NCBI RefSeq assembly: GCF_001693515.2
Contig: NZ_CP042968.1
Span: 2,790,001-2,854,000 of the forward strand
Length of the DNA: 64,000 bases
Source: Bradyrhizobium paxllaeri
Lineage (GTDB): Bacteria > Pseudomonadota > Alphaproteobacteria > Rhizobiales > Xanthobacteraceae
Direction of reading: 5' to 3'
In this document: positions 23,369 through 32,800 of the stretch, piece after piece
Numbering within the stretch: the first letter of the stretch is position 1
Layout of the letters: each line of letters starts with the position of its first letter
Notes under the pieces: model-generated
What the model was told of the DNA's origin: nothing
What the model saw: the letters and a program-made list of their open reading frames with translations, nothing else
Databases searched by the model: none
Position numbers and translations under genes: made by a program

Positions 23369-24667
23369 ATGCCGGAAGCGCCGGAGCTGAAGCAATTTCG
23401 GACCGAACGATCGCCGAGCGGGGTCCTTCACTTGGTGTTCGACATGCCCGGCCGCTCGATGAACGTCTTCTCGAACGCGGCGATCGAGGAACTCGGCCGG
23501 TTTGCCGACTGGCTGCCGCAAAGCGACGTGGCGGGTGTCGTCATCCGCTCCGGCAAGGCTTCCGCGTTCTGCGCCGGCGCCGATCTGGCCGAGCTGGAGA
23601 CCGCCTACGATATGATCATGGCGGCGCCCGCGGTTGAGCGCGACCACGTTGCATTCGATCACTTCTTCCGGCTGAGCCAGGGATTGCGCAAGCTCGAAAC
23701 CGCGGGCAAGCCCGTCGCGGTAGCGATTTCGGGACTGGCGCTGGGCGGCGGCGCCGAATTCGCGCTTGCGGCGCATTACAGGGTCATCACCGATCAGCCG
23801 CAGAGCACGTTTGGCCTGCCCGAGTCGCTGGTGGGATTGTTGCCGGGAGGGGGAGGAACCCAGCGTCTTCCGCGTCTGATCGGCGTCGAGGCGGCACTGC
23901 CGGTTCTGCTCGACGGTGCCAGGATCGGCGGAGCGGCGGCGATCGCGGCCGGTCTCGCCGACGCATTGGTGGCGCCGGGCGAGGAGGTGGCGGCCGCGGA
24001 GCGCTGGGTATTGTCGCGCCCTCCGGCCGCGCAGCCATGGGACCGGCCCGGCTGGCGCGCAAAGGATGCGGAACGCTTCGCGGCGCAGATCGGACAGCAG
24101 CGCGCCAGCGTTCTGGCCGACACGTTGGGGCACTATCCGGCGCCGCTCGCCATTCTCGACTGCGTCGAACACGGATTTCCGCAACGTTTCGACGACGCGA
24201 TCCGGACCGAGATGAACATCTTTGCGGAGCTGATCCAGCGACGCGAGCCCCGCAACATGATCCGGACATTGTTCCTTGGAAGACTCGACTACGAGCGGCT
24301 GAGAAAGAACGGGATGAATCCCAAGGTCGTCGATGCTGTTGCTGCGATCTCGCGCGTACTTGCGGTCCAATCGGAGAGAGGCGAAGAGCTTTCTCAATCC
24401 TTCGCACGGGCGGGATTTCGCATCGATCAGGCGCAGAATACCGTCTTCGATGGTCGGATCTCCGGTGCGAGCTATTGGTTTGACGACGAGCCGAAGACAT
24501 GGGGAAAGGAGCTGCTGCGAGCTCGCCTCGCCGAAGCGGAAGCCGTGGCGGCAGGCTGGCGGTCCCAGCTTGACGAGGCCGAGCGACGGGCCGCCGACTA
24601 TTTGCTCGTAACAAGAGAAGGCTTTCCCGCTTACCTCGGCGGCCTGTTCGCCGCCGGAGTTGGTTAG
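23369..24667 (+). CDS. Enoyl-CoA hydratase, FadJ/FadB-like N-terminal half with a different C-terminal extension
   Basis: 432 residues. The first 200 are a complete crotonase domain with both hydratase glutamates (GLALGGGAE, Glu130; FGLPESL, Glu152) and LPGGGGTQRLPR. Residues 200-300 resemble the linker of FadB/FadJ that precedes the 3-hydroxyacyl-CoA dehydrogenase domain (RTEMNIFAELIQ, MIRTLFLG), but no Rossmann domain follows; the last ~130 residues are helical (LAEAEAVAAGWRSQLDEAERRAA). It should hydrate an enoyl-CoA (a BadK-type role for a cyclohexene ring CoA is plausible) while oxidation is left to the separate BadH-like SDR. Operon with the CoA transferase 30 bases downstream. Confidence 0.8.
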   Translation: MPEAPELKQFRTERSPSGVLHLVFDMPGRSMNVFSNAAIEELGRFADWLPQSDVAGVVIRSGKASAFCAGADLAELETAYDMIMAAPAVERDHVAFDHFFRLSQGLRKLETAGKPVAVAISGLALGGGAEFALAAHYRVITDQPQSTFGLPESLVGLLPGGGGTQRLPRLIGVEAALPVLLDGARIGGAAAIAAGLADALVAPGEEVAAAERWVLSRPPAAQPWDRPGWRAKDAERFAAQIGQQRASVLADTLGHYPAPLAILDCVEHGFPQRFDDAIRTEMNIFAELIQRREPRNMIRTLFLGRLDYERLRKNGMNPKVVDAVAAISRVLAVQSERGEELSQSFARAGFRIDQAQNTVFDGRISGASYWFDDEPKTWGKELLRARLAEAEAVAAGWRSQLDEAERRAADYLLVTREGFPAYLGGLFAAGVG

Positions 24668-24697
24668 GCGAAGCGCGCAGCCGAAGGGAGACAAATC

Positions 24698-25888
24698 GTG
24701 GCAAAGCCGCTCGATGGTGTCAGGGTTCTTGATCTTTCAAAAGTTCTCGCCGGTCCGCTCTGCGCCCAGTATCTCGGCGATCTCGGCGCCGAAGTGATTA
24801 AGGTCGAGGCGGTGGGGCAGGGCGATGAGACGCGCGGATGGCCGCCCTTTCCCGCGCCGGGGCTGGGCACGGTATTCCTGAGCGCCAACCGCAACAAGCG
24901 CAGCATTGCGATCAACATGAAGTCGGAGAAGGGACGCGAGCTGGTGCACAAGCTAGCACGATCGGCCGACGTTGCGATCGAGAGTTTTGGCACGGGCGTC
25001 GCCGAACGGCTGGCGATCGACGCCGACAGCCTGCGTGCGCTGAACGATCGTCTGATTCATTGCAGCATCTCCGGGTTCGGCCGGTCGGGGCCCCTGAAGA
25101 ATTCACCGGGCTACGACGTGATCCTGCAGGCGTTCAGCGGCATCATGTCGATGACGGGGGATGAGGGCGGCGGTTACATCCGCAGCCCGATTTCGCCGAT
25201 CGACCAGATGACCGGCGTGCATGCCTTTAGCGGCATTTTGGCGTGTCTTCTCGCTCGGGAAAAGTCCGGCAAGGGCGCGTCCATACAGGTGTCGCTGTTC
25301 GACACCGCGCTCGGGCTTTTGAGTTACAATCTGCAGACCTTCTGGGAGCGCGGCATGCAGCCCGCCAAATGCGGCTCCAGCCATGAATCACTCTGTCCCT
25401 ACCAGGCGTTCGAGGCGTCCGACGGACCGATCATGATCGGGGTGGCCAACGATAATCTCTGGCGCAAGTTCTGCGCGGTCGCCGGCCTCGATGCGATCGT
25501 CGACGATCCCAGGTTTCGCACCAATGCGGACCGGGTCGCCCATCGCGCCGAAACACTCGGCCATGTACAACTGGCGATCGCGTCGCGAACGGTCGAACAG
25601 TGGAACACCGCGCTCAACGAGGTCGGCATTCCCTGTTCGCCGATCAATACGATCGCCCAACTGCTCGCGCATCCGCACACCAGGGCCAATCCGATGATCA
25701 TGCCGTACGATCACGCCGCGGCCGGCCGGCTCAACTGCGTAGGTCACCCCGTGACATTCGTCGGGGAGGAACGCAGCGCCGGCCTGCCGCCGCCGATGCC
25801 GGGGCAACATACCGACGAGATCCTGCGGGAGGCAGGTCTGTCGCCGGCAGCCATCGACGAATTGCGCCGCGAAGACGTGATAGGTTGA
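24698..25888 (+). CDS. Family III CoA-transferase (CaiB/BaiF type)
   Basis: 396 residues. Opens with KPLDGVRVLDLSKVLAGP and GAEVIKVEA, the usual CaiB start; RNKRSIAIN binding loop and the catalytic Asp in SLFDTAL are present. These intertwined-dimer enzymes move CoA between acyl donors and acids without ATP. Starts with GTG at 24698 behind GAAGGGAG. Co-transcribed with the hydratase upstream; it may recycle CoA from succinyl-CoA or a pathway product on to the incoming acid, complementing the AMP-forming ligase at 11110. Confidence 0.9.
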   Translation: MAKPLDGVRVLDLSKVLAGPLCAQYLGDLGAEVIKVEAVGQGDETRGWPPFPAPGLGTVFLSANRNKRSIAINMKSEKGRELVHKLARSADVAIESFGTGVAERLAIDADSLRALNDRLIHCSISGFGRSGPLKNSPGYDVILQAFSGIMSMTGDEGGGYIRSPISPIDQMTGVHAFSGILACLLAREKSGKGASIQVSLFDTALGLLSYNLQTFWERGMQPAKCGSSHESLCPYQAFEASDGPIMIGVANDNLWRKFCAVAGLDAIVDDPRFRTNADRVAHRAETLGHVQLAIASRTVEQWNTALNEVGIPCSPINTIAQLLAHPHTRANPMIMPYDHAAAGRLNCVGHPVTFVGEERSAGLPPPMPGQHTDEILREAGLSPAAIDELRREDVIG

Positions 25889-25910
25889 GCGGGTGGTCGC
25901 CGGTCGATCG

Positions 25911-25937
25911 GGGGCGAGACGCTTCGTGTCCCGCCCC
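25911..25937. terminator. Bidirectional terminator between convergent units
   Basis: GGGGCGAGAC pairs with GTCCCGCCCC-type right arm (about 10 bp with one A-C mismatch, 7-base loop) in the 60-base gap between the CoA transferase and the convergent solute-binding protein. T-run is weak (GCTGTTTCC), so efficiency is uncertain. Confidence 0.6.
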
Positions 25938-25948
25938 GCTGTTTCCAA

Positions 25949-27142
25949 TCACTCCTCAAGCAGCTTCCATGACGTCTTCTCGAAGACGGCCATGCGCAGC
26001 GCGCGGTAGGGCGCGTAGTTTTCCTTGGAGTTGGTGAGCTCGATTCCCGGAAGCAGCATGCCGACGCGTTCGTTGTTGAACGTCGTCGCCTGGGTCAGCA
26101 GGTTTTCGCGTGTCAGATTGTCGCCACAGCGCTTCAGCCCCAGCGCGATGGCCTGTGCGTTGACGTAACCTGAGAGCGCGATGAAATCGTTCGGGCTGTC
26201 ATTCGGCGCCCACTTCTTCATGAAGGCGATATAGTCGACGACTTCCGGATCCTGCGCCCAGGCCGGATCGCCGGCCTGCTTCGTGAACTGCGTCGTATAG
26301 GCGCCCTGGACATTGTCCAGTCCGGCGGGGGTTAGCACGCCTTGTACGGAATTGACCGGACTGGCGAGAAACTGGGCCGGCTTCCAGTTCAGCTCGTTTG
26401 CCTTCTTGATCGCCTGGGCGGCGAACTTCGGTGTCGTGAAATAGACCAGCGTGTCAGCGCCGGAGGTCTTGAGCTGGATCACCTCGGAATCGACGGTGGG
26501 ATAGCTGATCTCGTAGGTTGCCTCGGCTACGATCTTGGCGGTGCCGGTTCCCAGCCCTCGCTTGAAGCCCGTGAGATAATCCTTGCCGTAATCGTCGTTC
26601 TGATAGAGGACCGCAATCTTTGCGTTCGGCAGCTTCTTGGCGATGAATTGCCCAAAGGTGGCGCCCTCCATCTCGAACGGCGGATAGAACGGCACGGTCC
26701 AGGGGAAATTCTGCGGATCGTTGAACCTCCGGCCGCCCGCCGAGATGAAGATGTGGGGGACCTTGTTCTGGTTGAGGTACTTCTGGACGGCGATGTTGGG
26801 AACCGTGCCGACGGTGCCGACCTCGGCGAGGACTTCATCGCTTTCGACCAGCTTGCGGGTCTGTTCGATGGCTTTCGGCGGACTGAACCCATTGTCGAGC
26901 GAGATCAAATTCACTTTCCGGCCGTTGATGCCGCCTTTCTCGTTGAGCATCTGGAAATAGCCGGTCATGACGCGGCCATAGCTCGAAAAGGCCGAGGCCG
27001 GTCCGCTGTAGGGCACGGTCTGGCCTATCTTGATTTCGGTGTCGGTGACACCAGGGCCATACTTCTTTTCAGCCGCGCCAACCAAAGCGGTGGAGCCGCC
27101 GAGGAACAAGGTCGAAATGACGACCAGTGCCGGTATCTTCAT
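25949..27142 (-). CDS. Branched-chain amino acid-type ABC transporter substrate-binding protein
   Basis: 397 residues, type I periplasmic binding fold of the LivJ/HAAT group. Secretion signal at residues 1-23 (PALVVISTLFLGGSTALVGA), then GVTDTEIKIGQTVPYSGPAS and the nested NGRKVNLISLDNG and VLYQNDDYGKDYL segments. Members in these bacteria bind aromatic and alicyclic acids as well as amino acids (e.g. p-coumarate or benzoate derivatives). ATG 27142 is chosen over the frame from 27217, which covers the operator. No permease or ATPase gene is adjacent. Confidence 0.9.
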   Translation of the reverse strand: MKIPALVVISTLFLGGSTALVGAAEKKYGPGVTDTEIKIGQTVPYSGPASAFSSYGRVMTGYFQMLNEKGGINGRKVNLISLDNGFSPPKAIEQTRKLVESDEVLAEVGTVGTVPNIAVQKYLNQNKVPHIFISAGGRRFNDPQNFPWTVPFYPPFEMEGATFGQFIAKKLPNAKIAVLYQNDDYGKDYLTGFKRGLGTGTAKIVAEATYEISYPTVDSEVIQLKTSGADTLVYFTTPKFAAQAIKKANELNWKPAQFLASPVNSVQGVLTPAGLDNVQGAYTTQFTKQAGDPAWAQDPEVVDYIAFMKKWAPNDSPNDFIALSGYVNAQAIALGLKRCGDNLTRENLLTQATTFNNERVGMLLPGIELTNSKENYAPYRALRMAVFEKTSWKLLEE

Positions 27143-27200
27143 GCTTCCCCCTTGTTGTTTTGTGAGCGTGTGAACTTTGGTCGACGCTTGGCGCCAATCA

Positions 27201-27360
27201 GTACACACATATACCATATACTATAAAACTGAAATGGCGTGCTGCAAGATTTCTTTGGACCTTGTTGCTGCGGTGCAAGAGCGCAGGGCAGGCAATAGCA
27301 GCAAACAGCTTTTATCTTGCTTGCTGATCCGGCTGTGCTACATATCGTACGATAGTGTAC
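27201..27360. promoter_or_regulatory. Putative regulon operators, copies 10 and 11, with overlapping 12-bp palindrome
   Basis: GTACACACATATAC (27201-27214, 10 of 14) lies upstream of the minus-strand binding protein. GTACGATAGTGTAC (27347-27360, 12 of 14) lies upstream of the plus-strand kinase gene and overlaps a perfect palindrome TATCGTACGATA (27343-27354) related to the second element at 15633. Confidence 0.5.
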
Positions 27361-27442
27361 TAAAATGCGGCGACTGACGTCCGGCCCTCGGTCACGAGTT
27401 TGCCGGAGCGATGCGCTATTGTCGTCCGCTGAGGAGGGAAAC

Positions 27443-28618
27443 ATGGGTGCATCGGGCGCGACAGCTTTGGCTGCGCTGAGAATCGGAGGGCGAGTTGCGT
27501 TCGAGCGCCTCGTCAGGCCGAAGGCGTGGCAGCGTGACGACGTGCCTTGCGCGCCGCGCGCGATCACGCCCGAATGGCTGACGGCAGTCCTTTGCGAAAA
27601 GCATCCTGGCGCCATGGTGACGCAGGTCGAGATCAAGCCGGCCAGTGCCGGAACGCACGAACGGCACCGGCTGCTGCTCACCTATAACGAAGCCGGCCGC
27701 CGGGCCGGCTTGCCGGGCTCGATCTTCACGAAGTCGCTGCCGAGCGTCGTCACGCGCATGATCGGCGGTTTCAACGGCACGGCGCGGGTCGAAGGTCAGT
27801 TCTTCGTCCAGCTGCGGCCCTTGCTGCAGATCGAGGCGCCTGTGGGTTACCATGCCGCCTTCGACCGCAGGACTTTTGCGTCGATCCTGCTGCTGGAAGA
27901 TCTCGTGGCAACGAAGTCTGCGACGTTTTGCAATCACCGGACCTACGTCACCCGCGAGATGGCGGATGACATGGTTGATGTGCTGGCCGCGCTGCATGCG
28001 CGCTTTCACGGCGACCGCGAGCTAGCAACGCGATATCGCTGGGTTGCCGGCTATCCGAGATGGTTCACGATCGGCGCCGAGAAGATGGACCTGGAGCATT
28101 ACACCCGGAAGGCATTCGATGCCGCGTCGCACGTCATTCCCAAAACGGTGATGGCGCAGCGCGACAAGGTGTGGCCGGCGGCCATGCATGCGCTCGCCGT
28201 CCACGAAGGCGAGGGGCAGGGCCTGATCCATTCTGACGTGCATATCGGGAACTGGTACCGGACGGCCGCAGGAAAGATGGGGCTGTGCGACTGGCAGTGT
28301 CTTTCACGCGGCCATTGGTCCCGGGACTTCGCCTACGCGGTGACAGCGGCGCTGACGCCGGATGATCGCCGCAAGTGGGAGAGGGATCTTCTGGTTCGCT
28401 ATCTCGAACGATTTGCCGAGCTCACGGGCTCCAAACCGGATTTCGACGAGAGCTTCCGGCACTACAGGGAGCAAATGGTACACGCGCTCCTGATGTGGAC
28501 GATTACGCTGTGTCATTCGCCGTTGCTGCCGAACATGCAGCCGGAGGAGACCACGCTGACCATGATCGAACGCATAACGACGGCGATGGCAGATCTGGAT
28601 TCCATCGACAGTTTATAG
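27443..28618 (+). CDS. Phosphotransferase (APH/choline kinase-like) family protein
   Basis: 391 residues. The catalytic loop LIHSDVHIGNWY (H-x-D-x4-N) and the Mg-binding Asp of GLCDWQ identify an aminoglycoside phosphotransferase/ecdysteroid-kinase-like fold. Comparable genes often accompany acyl-CoA dehydrogenases; in ACAD10/11 a related kinase domain phosphorylates 4-hydroxyacyl-CoA so that the hydroxyl can be eliminated. An analogous role on a hydroxylated pathway intermediate is possible but unproven. ATG 27443 has GAGGAGGG upstream. Preceded by a regulon operator, so part of the island's regulon; antibiotic resistance is unlikely from context. Confidence 0.8.
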   Translation: MGASGATALAALRIGGRVAFERLVRPKAWQRDDVPCAPRAITPEWLTAVLCEKHPGAMVTQVEIKPASAGTHERHRLLLTYNEAGRRAGLPGSIFTKSLPSVVTRMIGGFNGTARVEGQFFVQLRPLLQIEAPVGYHAAFDRRTFASILLLEDLVATKSATFCNHRTYVTREMADDMVDVLAALHARFHGDRELATRYRWVAGYPRWFTIGAEKMDLEHYTRKAFDAASHVIPKTVMAQRDKVWPAAMHALAVHEGEGQGLIHSDVHIGNWYRTAAGKMGLCDWQCLSRGHWSRDFAYAVTAALTPDDRRKWERDLLVRYLERFAELTGSKPDFDESFRHYREQMVHALLMWTITLCHSPLLPNMQPEETTLTMIERITTAMADLDSIDSL

Positions 28619-28661
28619 GATGCTGGTTGTACCCAATCAGGAATGCCGGAGAGAGTGATCC

Positions 28662-29432
28662 ATGCAAGATGTGATGTCATTGGATAGGAAGACGATCATC
28701 GTTACCGGGGCGGCCCAGGGGATCGGGCAGGCGATCGCGAAATTGGCGATTTCCCTGGGAGCGCGAGTCGTTGGTGTCGATCTTAACGGTGACAAGCTTC
28801 ACGCATTTGCCGCGACGACGAATGGCCAGCTACTGCCCTACGTCGGCAGCGTGGCTGATCCGGAGTTCACTGAAGCGACGGTGAGCGACCTCAAAGCCCG
28901 CGTTGGCGTCATTGACGGCCTTGTCAACAATGCCGGCATCACGCGGCCCGCCATGATCGAAAAGATGACCTTGCAGCAATGGAGCGAGGTCATCTCTGTG
29001 CATCTGACCGGCGCATTCCTGTGGACCCAGGCCGTGGGTCGAATCATGCTTGCGCAAGGAAAGGCCGGCCGCGAAAATCCGGGATCGATCGTGAATATTT
29101 CCTCGGATGCCGGAAGAGCCGGTTCCATCGGGCAGATAAACTATGCCGCGGCCAAGAGCGGCCTGCTGGGCATGACGATGTCGACCGCCAAGGAATGGTC
29201 GAAGTTCGGCGTTCGGACGAATTCAGTGTGCTTCGGCGTCGTTGAGACGCCGATGACCGAAACGATCAGGGGCGATAAGTTTCGCGACGGCATCCTGGCG
29301 CGGATTCCGATGGGGCGCTGGGCCGCGCCGGAGGAGGCGGTCAAGCCGGTGTGTTTTCTGCTTTCGGATGCCGCGTCTTACATCACCGGCCAGCACATCG
29401 CTGTGGACGGCGGTTATCACATTTCCGTCTAG
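28662..29432 (+). CDS. SDR family oxidoreductase (3-hydroxyacyl-CoA/alcohol dehydrogenase-like)
   Basis: 256 residues with a full classical site: GAAQGIG (residues 16-22), NNAG at 89-92, SS near 147-148 in IVNISSDAG, Tyr161 and Lys165 in NYAAAKSG. C-terminal YITGQHIAVDGGY is standard. Probably oxidises a hydroxyl group on a CoA thioester or alcohol of the island's pathway. It follows the kinase by 43 bases with GGAGAG upstream, likely the same transcript. No feature reveals the substrate. Confidence 0.85.
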   Translation: MQDVMSLDRKTIIVTGAAQGIGQAIAKLAISLGARVVGVDLNGDKLHAFAATTNGQLLPYVGSVADPEFTEATVSDLKARVGVIDGLVNNAGITRPAMIEKMTLQQWSEVISVHLTGAFLWTQAVGRIMLAQGKAGRENPGSIVNISSDAGRAGSIGQINYAAAKSGLLGMTMSTAKEWSKFGVRTNSVCFGVVETPMTETIRGDKFRDGILARIPMGRWAAPEEAVKPVCFLLSDAASYITGQHIAVDGGYHISV

Positions 29433-29827
29433 CCCAAGTGGCATCGTCCGAAGGACGAACAGGCGGTCGACTTTCGCAAGTTGGCGTTGTAGTCGTGGTG
29501 CGACGTCCGTAGAAGCCTGGGCGGCCTGGCGCCCGGCGTCGTGGAATTGCGCCTAAAAGCATGCGTCGCGCGGTGAACGATCCCGGGCCTGACATCTTAT
29601 CCATGCGGAGGCCCATGATGTCGCCAAAGAAGCTACGCAAACTCCGAAATTCTCGGTAGCTCCGCACCCCGGCGAGTTTTATGGGACGATTAGATTGGAA
29701 GCGTGCGTCTGCAACCAAATTCGCATATGTACGCTGCCCGAGGCATAGCTCCCATATCAGAGCAGGCCTGTTCAAAGTAATACTCGCCATCAGCGTCTGC
29801 TGGTCGCGAATCAATGACGGATTCAAC
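29433..29827. other. 395-base stretch without a supported gene
   Basis: Contains a short hairpin TCGTCC-GAA-GGACGA (29444-29458) just after the SDR stop, possibly the end of that transcript. Open frames here on either strand are Arg/Ser-rich and resemble nothing I recognise. The open frame of the Mfd-like gene extends back to 29681 but that part is not family-like. Nothing else seen. Confidence 0.6.
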
Positions 29828-32800
29828 GTGGGTCGTTCCAGCAAAGCGCGCGTTGCCAGCAAGGCAACGAAGCGAAAGACTTCTCTACCGCGGACCGCGA
29901 TCTCTTCTTCATCGCCGCTCGGCATGATGGCCCTCCATCTGCTCGCGCAGTGGAGGAAGTCGGGTCGCAAAGGCATCGTCTTTCTCGCCGAAAGCGAGAA
30001 CAGGGCAGAGCGACTGGGTGCAGTCATTCATGCCCTGGCCCCCTCGTGTGATGTGCTGGTCTTTCCGAGACTGAATACGCTGCCGTTCGATCAGCTGGAG
30101 CCGTCGCACGAAATCGCGGGTAGACGAAGCTCGGTCTTGAGGCGCCTTGCCAAGCCCGAGAAGCCGATCCTGCTTGTGTCCACCGCAGAAGCCGTGATGG
30201 AGCGGCTGCCTGCGCCAGCGAGTTGGTCCCGCGTCATCCTCCGTTTGAAGGTGGGCGCCGCGTTTTCCGAACGAGATCTTCGGGCGCGGCTTGAGGCGCT
30301 CGGATACGATCTCGATGACGAGGCGGACTATCCCGGCGGCGCGCTGTTTCACGGGAAGACATTCGAGATTTTTCCCGCCGGCGCACTGGGACCGTTCAGA
30401 GTGGAGCATTCCGGCGGGGTGATACGCCGGATCGTGGCGTTCAACCCAATAGAACATGACATCGTTTTCGAGACGAAGGAGCTTCTCGTCGACCCGATGT
30501 CGGAGCGGCTGGCGTTAGGGAATGTGCGCGGAAAGCGCTCAACCCTGTTCGACTATTGCGGTCGAGCCAAGTGGATCGCCGATGCAGGGGTTTCGGCGCA
30601 CGCCGATAGCTGGCTTGGCACGATCGAGGAGGCGGCAGGTCGCACGGATCAAGAGCGCGAATACCTCGGGGGGCGCGAATGGAAGAAGGCGACCAGACGT
30701 ATGAGCGTGCTGTCGCAAAAGGCGCCTTTCGCCCCCACGCCGGACTTTTCGCAGGTCGCATCACCCAGGAAGGCGCTCCGCGCATTCGTCGACGAGACGC
30801 AACGCGCCGGCTCGCGATTGGTTTTCGTCGCAGCGCTGGCGGACGACCTGCGCGTGATGGAGCGGATGAGCGGGGTCAAGCCGGAGCGCTTTGCGAACTG
30901 GGACGAGGCGACGGCCGGACGCAATCGTGAAGCGGCGCTTTTGGCTGACTTCGACAGAGGTTTTGTCGTGCCCGGCCGGAAACCTCTTGTCGTCGTGACG
31001 GCTTCCGATGTGCTGGGCAGCAGGGCGCATCATCCGCAGCCCCTGGCCAGGAGCTGGAGTGCGGCTTTCGACCACGCAGATGTGCCGGAGCAGGGTACGG
31101 TGGTCGTTCATCTGCAGCGAGGACTGGCCTTGCTCGACGGCTTGCAGACCGTGGCGACGGGGGGTGGGTCGTCGCGCGAAATGATCCGGCTCGTATTTGC
31201 GGGGGACGATGCCGTTCTCGTTCCGCCCGCTGACCTGACGATAATCTGGCCATACGCGTCGGAGCTCGGCGAGCTGACCCTCGACAAGGCGGATGGAAGT
31301 ACGTGGTGGGCCCGGCGTACCGAGGCGGAGAACGAAATCCAGATCGCCGGCAAGCAGCTCGCCAAACACATCAGCCAGCGGCGCCGCCGGCGAGCTCAGA
31401 AACTTGTACCTCGAGGGCCCGTTTATGAGAAGTTCGTCGCGCGTTTTCCCTATTTCACGACGGTCGACCAGGCGAAGGCCATTCGGGACGTTCTAGATGA
31501 TCTCGCGTCGGGCCATCCCATGGACAGGGTCATTTGCGGCGATGTCGGGTTCGGCAAAACCGAGGTGGCGTTGCGAGCCACGGCTGCGGTGGTGTTGTCA
31601 GGAAAGCAGGTCGCGATCGCGGTACCGACCACGGTCCTTGCAAGACAGCATGTCGCGACTTTCCGCAAACGTTTTGCTCCGTTCGGTATCGAAGTGGGAA
31701 GTCTGTCGCGGACCGATTCCGGCGCGCAGACAAGAGAGGTGAAGGAGGGACTGAAGAGCGGAAAATTGAAGGTCGTGGTTGGAACGCAGGCTCTCGCCTC
31801 GAAGGACGTGAAGTTCGCCGACCTCGGCCTGGTCATCATCGACGAGGAGCAGCATTTTGGCGCGGCAGAGAAGGCGAAACTTTCCGGGCTGGCCAAGAGC
31901 ATTCATGCCCTTTGGATGAGCGCCACGCCGATCCCGCGGACGCTTGCGGCAGGTCTCGCCGGTTTCAGGGATCTCAGCGTCATTGCCTCTCCGCCCGTAC
32001 ATCGACTTCCGGTCGTCACGAAGGTCGCTCCGCTTTCGGACGCCGCCATCGCCGCGGCATTGCTGCGCGAACAAAGACGCCATGGACAAAGCTTTCTGAT
32101 CTGTCCGCGTATTCAGGATCTCGATCCGATGCTGGCGCGAGTTCAATCGATGGCCCCGGATCTCCGCATCGTCTGTCTCCATGGCAAGTTGCCCGCCGAC
32201 GAAATAGACGATCGAATGATGAGCTTCGTCGAAGGCAGGGCGGACGTTCTGCTGGCGACCAACATCGTGGAGAGCGGTCTCGATATTCCCCGGGCCAACA
32301 CCATCGTAGTCTGTTGGCCCGAAAGGTTCGGTCTTGCTCAGCTCCACCAGCTCAGAGGCAGGGTGGGACGCGGCGGAATACGCGCGTTTGCGTATTTGCT
32401 GACCGATTCCGACTCGGAGCGATCCGAGAAGCGGCTGGCCGTTTTGGAGGAGTTCAACCGACCAGGGGCGGGTTTTGCCATCAGTGCGCGGGATCTGGAT
32501 CTCAGAGGAGCGGGGGACCTGCTTTCCGAGCGGCAGTCGGGCCATGTCCAGGTATTCGGGCCGGTGCTCTATAGCCACCTTCTGAAATTGGCCTCGGAGA
32601 AAGCAGACGACAGGGCCGCCGACCTCTGGGTGCCCGACCTCAACCTGCCGATCCCGGACATGTTGCCGCCAGGCTACGTGCAATCGGAGGCGGTTCGGCT
32701 GGAAATCTACGCCCGTGCCGCCAGGTGCCCAAGCGAAGACGAACTGGACGACCTCGAGGAGGAGACTTCCCGTCGCTTCGGCAAATTGCCTCCGGCGGCA

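Noticed and set aside
27443..28618. Aminoglycoside resistance gene
   Set aside because: The kinase loop fits the APH fold, but length, catabolic context and shared operator favour a metabolic kinase.
29383..30027. Minus-strand 214-codon frame between the SDR and the Mfd-like gene
   Set aside because: I considered a transposase remnant because of basic stretches, but no catalytic motif, terminal repeats or target duplication are visible and it overlaps the Mfd-like N-terminus.
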